Below the pieces are notes generated by a model that did not search any database, was not told the DNA's origin, and saw nothing but the letters and a program-made list of their open reading frames with translations. From Elusimicrobiota bacterium (lineage in GTDB: Bacteria > Elusimicrobiota > Endomicrobiia > Endomicrobiales > Endomicrobiaceae): DNA of 64,000 nt. Below, in pieces: positions 1 through 15,000 of this stretch; position 1 is the stretch's first letter, and each line of letters begins with the position of its first letter. The stretch spans positions 62,001 through 126,000 of the forward strand of contig JAFXSD010000024.1 of NCBI GenBank assembly GCA_017525905.1, given 5' to 3'. The position numbers and the translations under genes were made by a program.

Positions 1-2
1 AC

Positions 3-3000
3 GGTGTTTCTTTTGCTAATAGAATTGATGCTTATATAAAAAAATCTTCGGATGCAGATAATTCTGATTTAACTTTCGGACAAGTTATAGAAAATAAAAA
101 GAGAGATGAAGTTCGTGCATTATTTAAAGAAGTTTTTGGAATAACCGATGATGAACAAGCAGCAGAACTTTTAACTGATGAAAAAATTGACAATATACTT
201 AAAGAAGCAAGTATAAATGGAGAAGATACTCAAGCGACTTGGAATGAAAAAGCTTTAGAGGTGTTACTTGCCGATGATGCTGCAATTTTAGAGTTTGCAA
301 CAACCGTGAAAGATTCTTCTTTATCTGAAGAGCAGAAAGAATCAATATTTGGCAGATTAAACGAAACATATTATGAATCTCTTAAGAGAAGATTAAATAA
401 TGCTACTTCACAAAAAGAAATTGATTCAATTAAGAACATAGTTTCAAAATCCGACATGATTTTAAACGAAGATCAAATAAAAGAACTTACTGCGGATGTA
501 GATTGGTTAAATATGAAAACGCCGGAACTTTTAGAGGAAAGATTAACACAGGAGTTGGGAGTAAAAGTTACGGTTACGGATGTAACAGTAAAGAGACGTC
601 AAGTTAGACCGGGAGATGTGTATAGGAGATATATTGCTATATACGAAGTAAAAGTAGAAGACGGGAAAAACGGAATAACTTTTGACTATTACCAATATAC
701 CAGAGATAGAGAGGATACTTTTTCCATTGAAAATAAACTTGATACATATGATGGTATGAAAAATATGATTGAAGCTTGGAGAGCTTTGTTAAAGAAAGGC
801 TTTCAAGTTGAATCTAAGACAGATGAAAATGATAATCAGTATTTTGAAATAACGAAATCCGGTACCGACGCCAAAATAAATGTTTATTTATACAATATAG
901 AAGGAGAATATATTTTCGATGCAGAAAAAACCGAAGAGTTGTTTAATATATATTCGAGATTCGAAAAAGATTTAAAAGCAACAAAAAGCGGATATACGGT
1001 TGAATTTGATACCGATGAAAATAATTATGCAATTTTTAAAGTTTCAGGATATGGAAAAACAGCGAAAATTTATCCGTTCAATTCAAGCGGCGAAGTGGAA
1101 GATATGTTTAAATATTATACACCTGATATGGCAGAAGCAATAGCGGGAATGTATATTTACAATGAAGGCACAGATTCCGTTATGCAAAAAACAGTAGATC
1201 CTGTTTTAACTGCGGCAATCGAATTTGAACAAATCGAAAACGAACTTGAAACAAAACTCAATTCAAGAAATACTGCATCTGAAACAACTGAAAAAATAAT
1301 AAAATATTCCGATGGTACTCAAGTTATTATCACTGTTACATTGAATAAAACGGCTTCCGGTTTAACAGGTAGCTATATAAAAACTTTCTGTGATGCTAAA
1401 GGTGAACCTTTGATAGGTTCGGATGGTAAACCCTTGAAAATAGAAATGTCTTATTCTTCTGAAGGCGGCATAACCTTTACGACTGAGAATGGCACACAAC
1501 AGAAGATTACTAAAAAGGAAGAATTCACCACAGATGATGGAATAACAGGTGTTGTTTATGCGAAAGATATATCTGATGATGAAGGAAACTATCTCGGAAC
1601 CGAAGAATTTATCGATTACAATGCAGATGGTAATAAAGATGAAGTGTCAAAAGTATTTTATAAAAATCCTGTTATTGAATTTGAAACAGGTTTAACAATT
1701 TCGAAAACGGATGTTACTGAAGATTCTCCTTTGAACCAGGAAGAGTTAGCAAATTTCTTAAAAAAAGCTTTGCTCCAAAACGGTTGCGATGCATTGGGAA
1801 GATTAAAAGATTTTGTATTCAATGATATTCATGATGGTTTCTTGTTAAAGAGAACTACCATCAACGGTGTTGAACATTACATCTATATTGAAAATGTTGT
1901 AGATAATGGTGACGGTACATATACATTTGATGTTATTTCTTCTCCGAATGACCAAAGAACACAAACAACAAAAATGGGAACTGTTACGATAAAGGTTGAA
2001 GATGAATACGGAATAATACAACAATCTGATTATAAAGATATTTTTGAAAACGGTGTTGAAAAGAATGGTACCGAATATTATCCTGTAATTTCTAAAAAAT
2101 ATGATAGCGAACTTGAACAGGATCCCGACTACAGGTGGGAAATTAAAGATGGTGAGTTTGTAAGAACATATAAGGGAAAAGAAGTAAAAGTTGTTTACGG
2201 ATCCAGTTTTGATATTATAAATTCTCAAGCAAGATCATATATTGAAAGAGGATATGGTAAGATTTCTCCGGCAAGAATTTTTGATCCGCAATATATTGTT
2301 GTTAAGGATGATAACGGTGAAGATATATTAATATCCGCCAAAGATTTATACAGATATTCTCAAGACAGAGAAAGCGTAAGTATTAAATTTGATAATGTTT
2401 CTTATACATCTTTGGATTATCTTGCAGATAAACTTTTAGAAATGGGAATTTTTTATGATGGAGATAATGCATATTCCGGCAATAATGTAGGTGTGGAAAT
2501 AAGCAATGGTAATGAACAAGGTATTATTTCCGTAAATACAAGACAAGTAAACAATGCGCATTTCATGGAATCTATTGCTTTGGATGCCACCATTTCTCAT
2601 GATAAAGATGGAAAAATTGTTTATGATGCACAACCACAATCGTTACAGAAAAATAATCCTCTTGTAAGAACGAGCGGTATGAATTATGCAAGAATGGTAA
2701 GTGAAGATGAGGACTTTAAATATGATGGAAGTAAGTTGTCGGAAATCTTTAATATTATTTCGAAATATTGTGATTATGATTTGGAAGGTTTGACATGGAC
2801 GAAAATTGAATCTTTGTCTGCTGACGGAAAAGTGTTGAATACGACCTGGGCAGCATATCATGACAGTTCGACACCGGTCATCAAAATAGATACGGATGGT
2901 AATATAGACTTTTCTATAACATACGAAAATATAGAATCCGGTTTGAGATTTAACTTGAATGATAGCGTAGATCAAATTCCGTCCAATGTTGTTGCTATTT

Positions 3001-6000
3001 CCGGTGTAGGTAAATTAGTCTTTAATTTGGCAAAAAATACGGCATTTATAGAGTTTGAAGATAAAGACGGTTGCTTGATAGCAAGACAAGGCTTATACAT
3101 AAATGAAAATTCTTTGTTTATCAAAAAAGATAAAGATGCATGGAAATCGATTGTTGAGTATTTGTCTGCAAACGGCTGGTTGGAAAATACAAATAAAATT
3201 CTGAGTACATACATTACCGATGAAGATAGATTTGAAGCTGAAACGAAGTATGTATTGAGTTTAACAAATAATGTAGTTGTTACTCAGGATAAAAAATGGG
3301 CTTCAACATTGAAAGCATGGGGTCTTGATTGGGTAATAAATGTTATTGAATTCTTTGGAATATCTTCCAAAGAGAATATAAAACATGACGGTGTTAATCT
3401 TTTTACCAGAGGAGACAGACAGGTTTTTGATTATGTTGACGGTGTTGTTCATCTTAAGAGTGAAGATAATCAATTCCTCGATATGAATTTAAATGTTACC
3501 GATGAAAGTCATGGCATAACTTTACCGTCGCAAATTCTTAAATTGTTCCATACTCCGTCAAATACACAAACGTATTCCGCTAAGAGTCAAGAAGGAAATA
3601 TTGCGGAAGCTATACCGAAGAGTTCCAGTGAGATGAACTCATTAGGTACAGATCATACGAATATCTACAGCAACGTCGAAAATGTTGAAGGAAAACAAGG
3701 TTATAGAAACTTTGAGAGAATTTTGGATGATCAAGGAAGAGTAAAAGCTGAATTCGAATATATTGTAAATGATAAAGGTGAAAGGGAATATACAAGTGCT
3801 GTGTTTGTTGTTTATTCTACTGATGGTTCTATTGCAGCAAACTCAATTACTGTTATTATAAAAGACGGAAAAATGGTGCCGGTAAAATCTTCCGATTATA
3901 TCGGTGTTCAAGAAGTGACGCTTATTCCCAAGGATGAAATGACTCCTCAATCTATGCCGACATTCGGTTACATGTCCAGACAGTTGGGATTGGCAGGTAT
4001 TTCTCAATATCATTTTGATTTCAATGGAGAAGATTTAGTTGAAAATTGGAAAACGTTTTTTAATCCCGATCAGAAATTTAATGCTGATATTGAAGAAATG
4101 ATAGAAGAATATACCACTTCTCAAAATATAATCTACAATTCCGGTGAAGGTGAAATTGTTGTAGCGGCACCGAAATTGGATGAAGACGGCAAGCCGTATT
4201 TTATAGAGTTTTATATTTATAAAGATGAAAGTACCGGTGGATATATTGATGCAAATAAACAATTAATACCGGGAACTGCAGATCGTGTTTATAAATTCTT
4301 CTATGACAAAGATAAAGGATATGACTTTACTAAATACATATACAATTCAGAAAATCCTTATAGTGATGCTATATCTATATCTTCATTTGCTTCACAATAT
4401 GATTTATCCGGCTATAATGAACAGAATGGTATTGTATACAAAATAGATTCCTCACAAGGAAACAGATACGCTTTAACACATTTGTTCGATAGTAAACTTT
4501 CCAGCAATATAGAAGAGAAAAGAGGTTTAAGGTATTCCGCATATAAGAGTGACGGTTCTCCTTTCTTTGATGTTTGTGATTATTCTGTATTTAAGTTTGC
4601 AAACGGAGTATTGGGAACTTCTACCGTAGGTGATTATTATGAAGTTGTTGTATACGATAAGAGCAATGTAGGTCAATATGGTTTCTTGATAAAGAAATCG
4701 GATTTTACTGATGGTGATATTCAAAGGTCAGTGGAAAAGATACAAGAAAAAATTGATGCAATGAATGCTATTTTGGAAGGGTATGACGGACAAACTGATA
4801 TCAATGAATATTTTGAACAATATTACGAGCAACATCCGGAAATAGTTGATCAAGTCGGTTTACAACAAATTACTAAGATATATCAAAGAACCGAAGTCGA
4901 TAAAGCAAATGATCGTGTATATATGTACTACTATGAATTTGATCCTATAAACTCCAATGTAAACGGAGAAATCAGTGCTAAGATGTACATGCACCAATAT
5001 ACTTACGATTTTGAAGGAAATTATTTATCTAAAAAGAGAACGGATATATTTGGTGATTACTATAAAGAACTTAGAGAAAATTTTAGAGATTATAAATATC
5101 TCATTTTCTCAATAGCAATTTTGTTTGGTTTGTCTGTATTTGAAAAAGCTATCGGTAAGAGAATAAATATTAGAAAGAGAGTTCCGGGTTTAAGAGATGG
5201 AGACGGTAAAGGCAAACCGGATAAAGGTGATAAATATCAAACATACGATATAAAAGGATTGTTATCTTTCAAAACTACAACCGAAAAAATATTCTTCTGG
5301 GCAGGGAATATTGCATTATTTGGTTTGGCATTCGCTGCTTATATTATTAATCCCGTAGCATCATTGACTTTGTTGGGAACGACACTTGTTATGCCTACAT
5401 TTTTAATTCCTGCAATATTTGCAGGTTTCAGAATTGTAAGTGAAACGATTAGAGTTTTGTACAGAAGAAGATTGATAAAAAAACTTGAAGATACTAAAAG
5501 AGAACCTGTAGAGCAAGCCATTAGATATGCAGAGGACACAATAAAAGAAATAGCAGATAAGGTTCCAAGTCTTACAGAAAAGAAATTGACAGATAAAGAT
5601 GTAGAGGGTGCACCCGGAAGCTTTTTCGATGAAAAAGGCGAAATGACATTTGATGGTGCAAATCTTGCGGTACAAAACATAATAGATTCTCTTAAGGATT
5701 CAAAGAGTGATATTAGTAAAGAAGAATTGGAAAATATACAGGAATTGCTGCATGCCATAACAACACGTTTTTATATTGAAGAAAAAGATGGTAAATATGT
5801 TGTTAAAGAAGATTGTAAAGATTTGTTTGAAAAAGCAAAAACGGCATTGAGTTTATGTGTTGAAAGAAAAGCTGTAGTTACCATGGGTTTAAATCAAGAT
5901 AACCAGTCTTTAAAAAATGCTTTAGATGAAAAAATGTTGAAAGGCGGTTATTTTGACAGTTATTTGATATTCGGTAGAGTACAGCCTTCGATTATGGATC

Positions 6001-9000
6001 CGGAAATTACGGATGAACTTAGAATCTATTCCGAACAGGTATATTCGAAAATAGCAGGTGAAACTTACGAAAGAAAATCGGAATATACATTAGATGATAT
6101 TGTTTTGTTCTTCTATATAGAGAAAGCATTTGCAAATCCGTCACCGCATCTTACAAACTTTAGATATTTGTTGCAGAATTATGCTTATGAAATGCTTAAA
6201 GAAGGAAACGGTGTTGCTAAAGTCGGTGAAATGATTGAGGCAAAAACAAGAAAGATTCTTCATTATTACACGAAGGATATTTCAAAGGAAGAACAGCAGG
6301 CACAGATGTTTGCAATGGCAGAAAAAATGGGCATTTCGAATTCCGATTTTGCTAAATTAGTTGCAGCAAAATCTAAACGTGAACAATCAAAAATGCTTGA
6401 TACGTTGGACTTATCCGGATCAGAGAGAAAGACAGTTGAATTAATGTTGGAAGAATATCCTAAGTTGGAAGGATATAATCATAAATTCTTTACTCCCGTA
6501 AATTTTGATTTGCTTGCAAGAACTGTCGGTTGGGCACAGAAATTTTTGAAAGAAGATGCGGCTACCGACGGAACAGATACTTTCATACCTGAACTTACTC
6601 CGTATAAAGCTTATAAAACACCTCCTTCTAAGGATACAAGAAGTGATTTGTTAAAAGCCATAGATTTGTTTGACAAGACAAAAGCATTGCGTAACGAATT
6701 GTATTTGAAAATAAATTTAAGAGCTTTTAGCTCTTATCATGTGATGCTTGTCACAATACCGTTGTCTATAGCTATGGGTATAGTTTTGTCTCCTATGATA
6801 GGTGGTATTGTTGCTGTTGCGGGTACAATGATTGCTTTGGGTTGGTACTTTGTGGCACCTAAGATAATGGAAAGAATTCAAACTCAATCATATACTCAAT
6901 ATTTCGGTAGTCCGATACCGACCAGAGCAGGTAAAACAACTGCTATTTCTACAGAACAGATAAGGAACGAATACGATAAAAGATATAGACTCTTTAGGCT
7001 TACATTTGTCAATAGCGTGATAATGCTTCCGTTTATGTTTGTGTTCTCTACCGCAGTAAAATGGATAGCATCTGCAGGATTCTTAAATTTCTTGGGTTCT
7101 TTATCATTCTTCAATCCTGTTGGATTTGCAATATTTACATTTGCTGCTTTAGGACTTATAGTGAAGGCACATAAAGATATACTTCCTTATATATACAAGA
7201 AGTTTCCTTTCTTGACCAGCGATTTTAAACAACTTGAAGCAAAGAAACGTGTCCTTGAAAAAGAAATAGGAGACTTGAATAAAGATATAGAAGGTTTGAA
7301 AAAAGAAGAAGTTGTAGATAAAGAAGCTGTAAAAAGCAAAGAAAGAGCAATAAAAGATATAGAAGAGAAGATTGTTTCAATTGATACAGAAATTAATACA
7401 AAGAACTCGGTAAGAGCTTTGGCTGTTGCTTCTGTAATAACAATTGTAGGTGTAGCTTTATTCGGTATTGGAGCCGGCATTGCACCTACATTTGTGTTTG
7501 GCGGATTAGTAATTGCTATTATGGCTGTACTTGCAATAAAGTTACCTAAGTTGAGCTTGTTCTCCGTATTAAAGATATTTGAGGCATCCGAAGCAAGTAA
7601 AGAGTTAAAAGCTAAGGGCCTTGCAGATACCGGTAAAACTTGGGGAGAATTCCAAGAGGCTTGGACAAATGACGAAACATTTGCAAATTGGAAAAAGACC
7701 TTGCTACCGGATGAAGTTATTGCTAACACAGAAAAGGCCGTTAGAGAAAAGAGACCTGATTTGACTGATGAACAGGTTGCCGAAGTTGTTGAAAAAATAA
7801 TTGAATACTATTTTGCTGAAGATTGGAACGGAATAATAAGAAATATGTGGTTGGTAGATGCGCATATCGGAATAGATGAAAAGAATGCCTACATGTATAA
7901 ATATACTATAGACGGAGACAGTAATAAGCATTATATTGATGGTCAGGAAACGTTCACATTAATGTCTTTTGATCAACTTCTTAATTTGGTTGTTGACGGT
8001 AAAATGAAAATCGAAAAACCGGATTTTTCAATGGAACCTGAAGATGCAAATGCTCGTGAAAGATTCTTTGAATATTTGAAAAATTCCAGAGCTAACCCAA
8101 GTGTTAAGGTTGTAAGTTTTGATGATTATAGACCTCTTGCGGTTAGAATACCTACATATAATGAAGGTGTATTACCTGATTTGGATAAAGAGTCATTACC
8201 TTCGGAAAGGTTAAACAGCAATGAAGTTTCTCCTGATGGCAGCAGATTAATTACTACTCTTGCTTCAAATTATGAAAACGGTCTTAAAAATTTACTTGAA
8301 AGACTTGACAGCTATCCTGTTGACGAAAACGGCAAAAAATATGCTTATGACATATTCGGGAATAAGTTCTACTTAACTTATGATGATTTGAAAGCATTGG
8401 AAGCACTAAAAGCCATGTTCGACAAAGATGGCCATATAATAAATGGTAAGAAATTAAAACTTCTTGATGGAACCAATTTACCGGATTGCAAAGTAAAACA
8501 GGAAATCTTGTTGTGGAATGCAAACAGGTTGCAACCTTTGGCAAGAACATGGATTGGAGAATTACACAACATAGAAATGTTCAAACAGAGTGCAAGAATA
8601 TTGCATCCTGAATGGAGCGAAGATGATATTCAGGAAAAAGTTTTGGAGAAATTTAAAATTGTTTCCGGTTATCAGGATTTTTGGAAAATTTATTCGGATG
8701 ATTCAAACGATCCGAGAACTACGGCGGTTGTACAATTGTTGGAACTTTTTACCGAGCAGGGTTATGGTGAATATTTTACTGTTCCTGTTATGAGAAACAG
8801 AACCAATTATTCAAAAGAATATTACGATATTTTAGTGGAAAGAGAAAAAATCGGAAATCTCACTCCTTTTGAAAAGGAATTGTTAGCAAAACTTAAAGAA
8901 TTGGGATTGGACAAAGAGACAAATTCTAAAGCAACTCGTGAAATCAACAGTCAAACCTCCATTGGTATACAAAAAGTAACTTATGAAGATTTGATGGATA

Positions 9001-12000
9001 TAATTAAAAAGTTGAGATTGTATGTGAGAACAAATGGCATTAAGCAAGAAATTAACACTGTTAAAGATGCTATGGATTTACTTGCTAAAGATCCTCATGC
9101 AAGAGCACAATTGACAGAAGAAGATGAATTGAGATTGAAGAATATAAACAATAAACTTATAACCGAACAGGAAAAATATTTCAGAATGGTATTGGCAAAG
9201 ACTGCCGATATTGATGCTTTAACGGATAGAGATAAAGCTGTTTTAGCTAAATGGAAAGAGTTATCTACCGTTAAAACTGGTTTCGAAAAGGGTAATGTTA
9301 CATTAGAACAGGCAGAGTTTATTTTTAATAATTTGAACTTGGACGAAAACGATAAGACTATGATGGTATTCTATTTTAAACGTGAACATGCATACATATT
9401 CCCTGCTAATACAAGAGGTGTTACTTCCGCTTTCGGTAAAGTTGAACATGCTTCTTACTTAAATCAGTTCATTCCTCGCGGGTGGTTGATAAAAACCAGT
9501 GATATGAACCAGGGAACATATATGGAACAATCTCAAAGATTGCCTTTGATATTGTCTACATTTGTAAGATTTAAAGGATTGATTGTGAGTTCGTTTGCCG
9601 AAATTATAGACACTAAGAGTTTCCCTTCAACAACTGCATCAGCTATGGGACATGCCGATAGAACATTTAATTATGTAACTCAGTTTGTGATGTTGTCCAG
9701 ATGGTTCTACGGACATCCTGCAATATTTGATTCGGATAAGACTCATTCTGTTGAAGATCAGGCATTTATGGTGTCTGAAGACATGATGGGTTATATGGTA
9801 CAGATAACAAGATACTATCTCAAGAACAAAGAAGATGTCATAAGAGAATTAGAAGCTTTCACAAAGGGTGAAATGGAAGATAAAGAAATGGAAAATTTCT
9901 TTAAGCAGGTATTTAAAGACAGTGATGAAAAAGATGCGGAAAAGCTTTACAGAGATATGGGAACAATTTTGGAAAGTTACATATCATCTATTGCCCCGAC
10001 TATAGATCCTAAAGCATTTATGGCACGCTTGAGAGATAATGATGTTGATGCCGGTAAATTGATTGCTGCATTACAAGGATTGTTTGAATCTCTAAAGAAA
10101 GCGGAAGAAGTATTAATATTAGAAGGTTCTCCTACAAGTTATGATGTTTCCGTTGCCGTGATAAAGTTAAGAGAAGTTTGCTTCAAAAATTCTTGTGGAA
10201 TGATACAGAAATTTGCATCCGGCTCGTCTCAATCATTTTTGAGTTATGAATTCTATGATTATGTTAAAAATTCGAGTTTTGCCGATCAAGTACTTCATTA
10301 TATTGCAGGACCCGGTTTCTATGAGAAAGATAGAGATGCCTTGCAGGTTGTAAAGTATGTTGACAGAAATGTTGTATTGTTGAGCATAAGCCCATTCTCC
10401 GCTTCTCCGGGTATTGCGGTTATGTTGGGCTTAATGGGACTTGCAATGTCTCAGACATCTTCTTTGACCGGCTTTGTAAAAATAAATCGCAGTTACGGTG
10501 AAAATATATTTACAGGCTTGAAAAACTTGATAATGCAAGCTCCGTACCACATGGCACATATGTATACACAAGCATTTGGTTTTGGAGGCCCGTCGGTAAG
10601 AGGAGATGAAGGTGAACCCGGCGGTATGATGGATGCTGCTTATATTGCCACCGGAAGAACCGCAAGATTTGCTAATGGTAAAATGTTTAATCCTGATGAT
10701 GATTCCAGCTTTTATTTGGCATTTAGTAACAGTCATATAAATGCCAACATAAGATTATCAATTTTGTCGTTATTAGGTTTGTGGCTCGTTCAGAGTCCGG
10801 CTCTTATGATGTCTGCAGTTTACATGTTGATACCTTTTGCGGTTATAGGTGCAATATTGTTCTATAATCCAGGCGGTTCCGTAACCGGTGCTGATTACAG
10901 AATGGTATTTAAAAACTATAGAGAAGATGTTTCAAATTGGGTAAGAATAATTAGAAACGGCGGTTCGCAGATTGCCAAAAAAGGCGGTAAAAAAGTTTCA
11001 GGCAATCTTATAATGGTGTTGACTTCAGGTATATTCTTGTTTGCTTATGCAACATTATTTAATGCTGCCGCATTCTTGTTTTCCAAGAAATCGAATGCAG
11101 CTCAAAAGTTTACTGCAGGATTTATAGGTGCAGGCCTTGGTGCTTTAGGAGCATTCCTTGCAGCATCGACATTGCCCGCTATTGCAGTACCTTTATTAAT
11201 TGCATTTGGTGCAGGTGCAATGCTTGGTATTGTAAAGATAATCGTGGATAGCAGAACAGGTGTAAGAACAGGTTCTTCACCTGTGAGAAAAGCTTTCGGG
11301 GTAGGCGTTTCCGGAATTGTAGTTGCTTCAATATTGGCTTGGTTTATGGGTGCGCCTATAGCGGTTCTTTTGATAGGTGTTGCGGCTATGGCCCTTTTCT
11401 TCGGAACAAGAGGAGGAATGCAATATCCTTTCGCAGATTCAAATATAAGAGAAGATGACTTGTTTATAAATATGAATGAGACAGTGCTTAACAATACTGC
11501 AAATATAGATTTGGAAGAATTTAAGAGAATTTTTGAGGAAAATGTTGAACTTGATACAATAAGCGAAGAAGACGGCTTGCCGGAAGGTTTTGATATAAAT
11601 CCTGATAATTTAGCTAATGCAATAAACAGTGTTAGAGAAAAATATGGTATTACGAAAGACAGTAAGATAAAATATTCTCAACTTGAAGAATTCTTGAAAG
11701 ATAGAATCGAAGATTATAAGAAGATAGAAAAAGAACAGGAAACAATTAAAGCAAATGCAAGAACAGTTCGTAATGTGCTTTTAGCTTCCGTAGCTTCTAT
11801 AGCTATAGGTGCTTTTCTTTCCGCATTTGTTGCTTCGGCTTTATGGCTTGTTGCACCACTACTTTTGGTAAGTTCGTTTGTTTTCTTTGTTTCTTTCACA
11901 AGTAGTGGTAAGACATCGACGGCTTTTGCAAAGACATTGAAGGTTTTCATACCGATGGCAGCATTTATATTCCTTACGATGTTTGTAAGTTTGAGCACCG

Positions 12001-15000
12001 GAGGATTGGGGTTATTGGTAACTGTTGCTCTAATGAATTTGCATAAGTTTGGTAATTCTCTCGGAAAGAATTTTGCAAAGTTTAGAAACAGAGACTCTTT
12101 GTCGGGAGTAAGATTGAATGCTGTTTCACCTATTATTTTGATAGCTGCAGTACCTGCATTGTTAATGGTATTAATTCCGGGCTTTGTTTCCGGATATAAA
12201 GCACAAAAGAAAGTAATAGAAGAAAACAGAGAAAAAATAAAAGATGCTTATGAAAAGAATAATTTAGAAGAATTGCAAGAATTACTTCCTACATCATTTA
12301 GCAAATCTAAAGTTAAAGAGATAATGGAACGTGCCAAAGAGAGAAAAGAGGCAGATGCTAAAGCCAAAGCAGAAGAAGAAGCAGCAGCAGAAGAAGAAAC
12401 CGAATCGACAGATGAAGCAACAACAGAGGAAGTAGCAGAAGAGAAAGTTGAAGAACATCTTATTAGCAGTGAAGGTGAAGGAGAAACAGAAGAAGATGAA
12501 ATTTTGGAAACATTAAAAGAAATGTTACCGGAAGGAAATGCGGAAATTGAGAGACACTTTCAATTTTGGGCAAACGCAGTTTATCCTCTTCTTAAAGGAA
12601 GAATGTCACAATTAAAGGCTTGGGCTGAATATGTTGCAGACGATAGAAGACAATATTCATTTAAAATGCATCTTTATGCAGAAAATGAAGAAGATTGGAA
12701 AAATATGGTTGAAGTTTTGTCTGTATATTTAAAAGATTCCAAATTTTCGTGGAAGACAATAGGTTCTTATACTCTTTTTAGTGATATTACTGGCGAACAA
12801 ACAGGGAAAAGTTTTACTATATATCCGAGAGATGAAGTTGAATTTAGGAAAATAGCTCAAGATTTAGATAAGCTTTTTAGAGATAAAGGGTTAACTAAAA
12901 AAGGGACAAATATTATTGGAGATAGACAATTAGGTTCTACGGGAAGAATATTTTACAGATACCAATATAAAGATATAAAAGACAGAGACAACATTCTTGA
13001 TCTTGGAAATTCTGAAGATAAGAAAAAATATGATAGTCTTTATGATGCTAATCGCGGAGGAGATAATTATTTACCTGAGGAAGTTATGGCCGAAAAAGAA
13101 AAATACGATCCGTTTATAAATTTTGATCCACAACAAGCAGCAACAGAAGGTGAAGGTGCGGTGGAAGTAAAAGCCGATGAAACTCCTGCAACTGCGGATC
13201 CAAAAGAATTAGCAAAAAAGAAGATAAGCGCGGTAAATGAAAAATTTGGTATAAAAGCTGTAGAAACAACATCTGTTGGTAATGTTGCGGGTATTAATAT
13301 GCAACAAATTACAACGAAAGTTGCGGATGTTTCCGAAGAAGAATATGCTGAATTTTTAGCAACACCTGAGGAACAGGAAAGATTGACAGACGCTTATGTA
13401 CAAGCTGTAAATTCCGGCAGGAAAGAGAATGGCGGTCGTCAGGAAGGCACCTATGTTGATTTGCAGGGATATAACGGAGAAATAATAGTAATAGGTGATG
13501 TCCACGGAAGATTGGATAAGCTTGCACAGAAAATAGCTGCTAATAGAGAAAAACTTGAAAAAGGTGAAGCTATAATTGTATTTGAAGGTGACTATATTCA
13601 TAGAGAAGGCAGAGAAAGACTTCGTTCTATGAATTCGTCCATGGCTACAATACAGTACATAATGAATTTAAAAGTTCTGTATCCTCAAAATGTTTATATG
13701 TTGGCAGGAAATCATGATATAGGAAGAAATTTTAGTAAAGGAGGAATTCATCAAGGAATATTGTTCTTTATGAACTGGGATGAAGAACAGGGATATGGCA
13801 ACGCGGTAGATACTTATGAAAATATTATGAGAAATACTTTGGCACTTGCAGCCGAAACTGACGAATATATAATAACACATGCAGGACCTGCAAGAGATGA
13901 AAATTCAAAAGATTGGAGAAATGTTTTAAAGAACATGTCGAATATACAAAACGAAGACAACAGAGATTCGTTGGTATTCCAATTATTGTGGAGCAGAGCC
14001 AATACTTCTGATATTCATCAAAATTACAACAAAGCTCATGTTGATGAGTTTGCCGGTGATAAAACTTTGATAGTCGGACATACTCATGTTAAAGGTAATT
14101 TTTACAATAGTATAGAAGAAAATAATATCGTAATAATAGAACCTTCAGATTCTGAGCTTAACGGATACGGAGTTATTGATCAAAGATTACAATCCGCGGC
14201 TGAATCCGCTATCGAAGAAAAGAAAGAATCGTCCGCAAGTCTTTCAAGAAAAGATGCTGAAGCTTCAGAAGCGGCATTTGAAAGATTGGAACAAGGAAAA
14301 GAAACCAGAGGAAGAGAAACTATATTAGCTGAAGCCGAAAAAGAGTTCCCCGGCATAACGGAATATGTTACTGCTTTGGAAAAAGATTTAGGAATTGAAA
14401 ACGGAAAAGTCGGTGATGGTATAAAAGTTACCGTTCGCGGTGATGAAGCAGATGCAACGATTATGTTTACTGAGAAGGCTACAGAAATACTTTCTGAATT
14501 ATACGGAAAAGATGTAAGATCAACTTTGGATAGTTATACAAGAGCAGTTGTGTTTGTTAGCGGCAAAAATATTGCTGATATGAATGAAAGAGATTTCTTC
14601 TTAAATTATGTAGATGGTGAAGCAAGAAAAATTGCTGAAGAAAGAAAAGAACAAAGAAGAATAAGTGAAGCTGCAGAAAAAGCTGTTCAAAAAGCGGGTG
14701 AAAACGAGAAACGCTCAGATCAAAAAGAAGGTATAGAATTAACAGGCACGGAAAAAGATGAATTGCGTGAACAGGTATCTTATGGACCTGAATTTGATAC
14801 ATTAAAGCATGCATTGGAAACATTAAAAGAAGAATATAGTGAAGCTAACAGACAGGCGTTAAGGACAGCAATAGAAGCTGCAAATAAAGTAGGTATAGAT
14901 ATAAAGAAAGATTCTTTATATAAAGAAAAGTTAGATATATTGTTGCTTGCTGTAATGCAGGATCATTCTTATAAGAGTGATGGAAGTCAGTATTATTGGG

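Noticed and set aside
8130-10760. Cellulose synthase (GT2) reading of the glycosyltransferase region
   Set aside because: The D, DxD, TED and QxxRW motifs of GT2 are not present; the ordered GT48 blocks fit much better.
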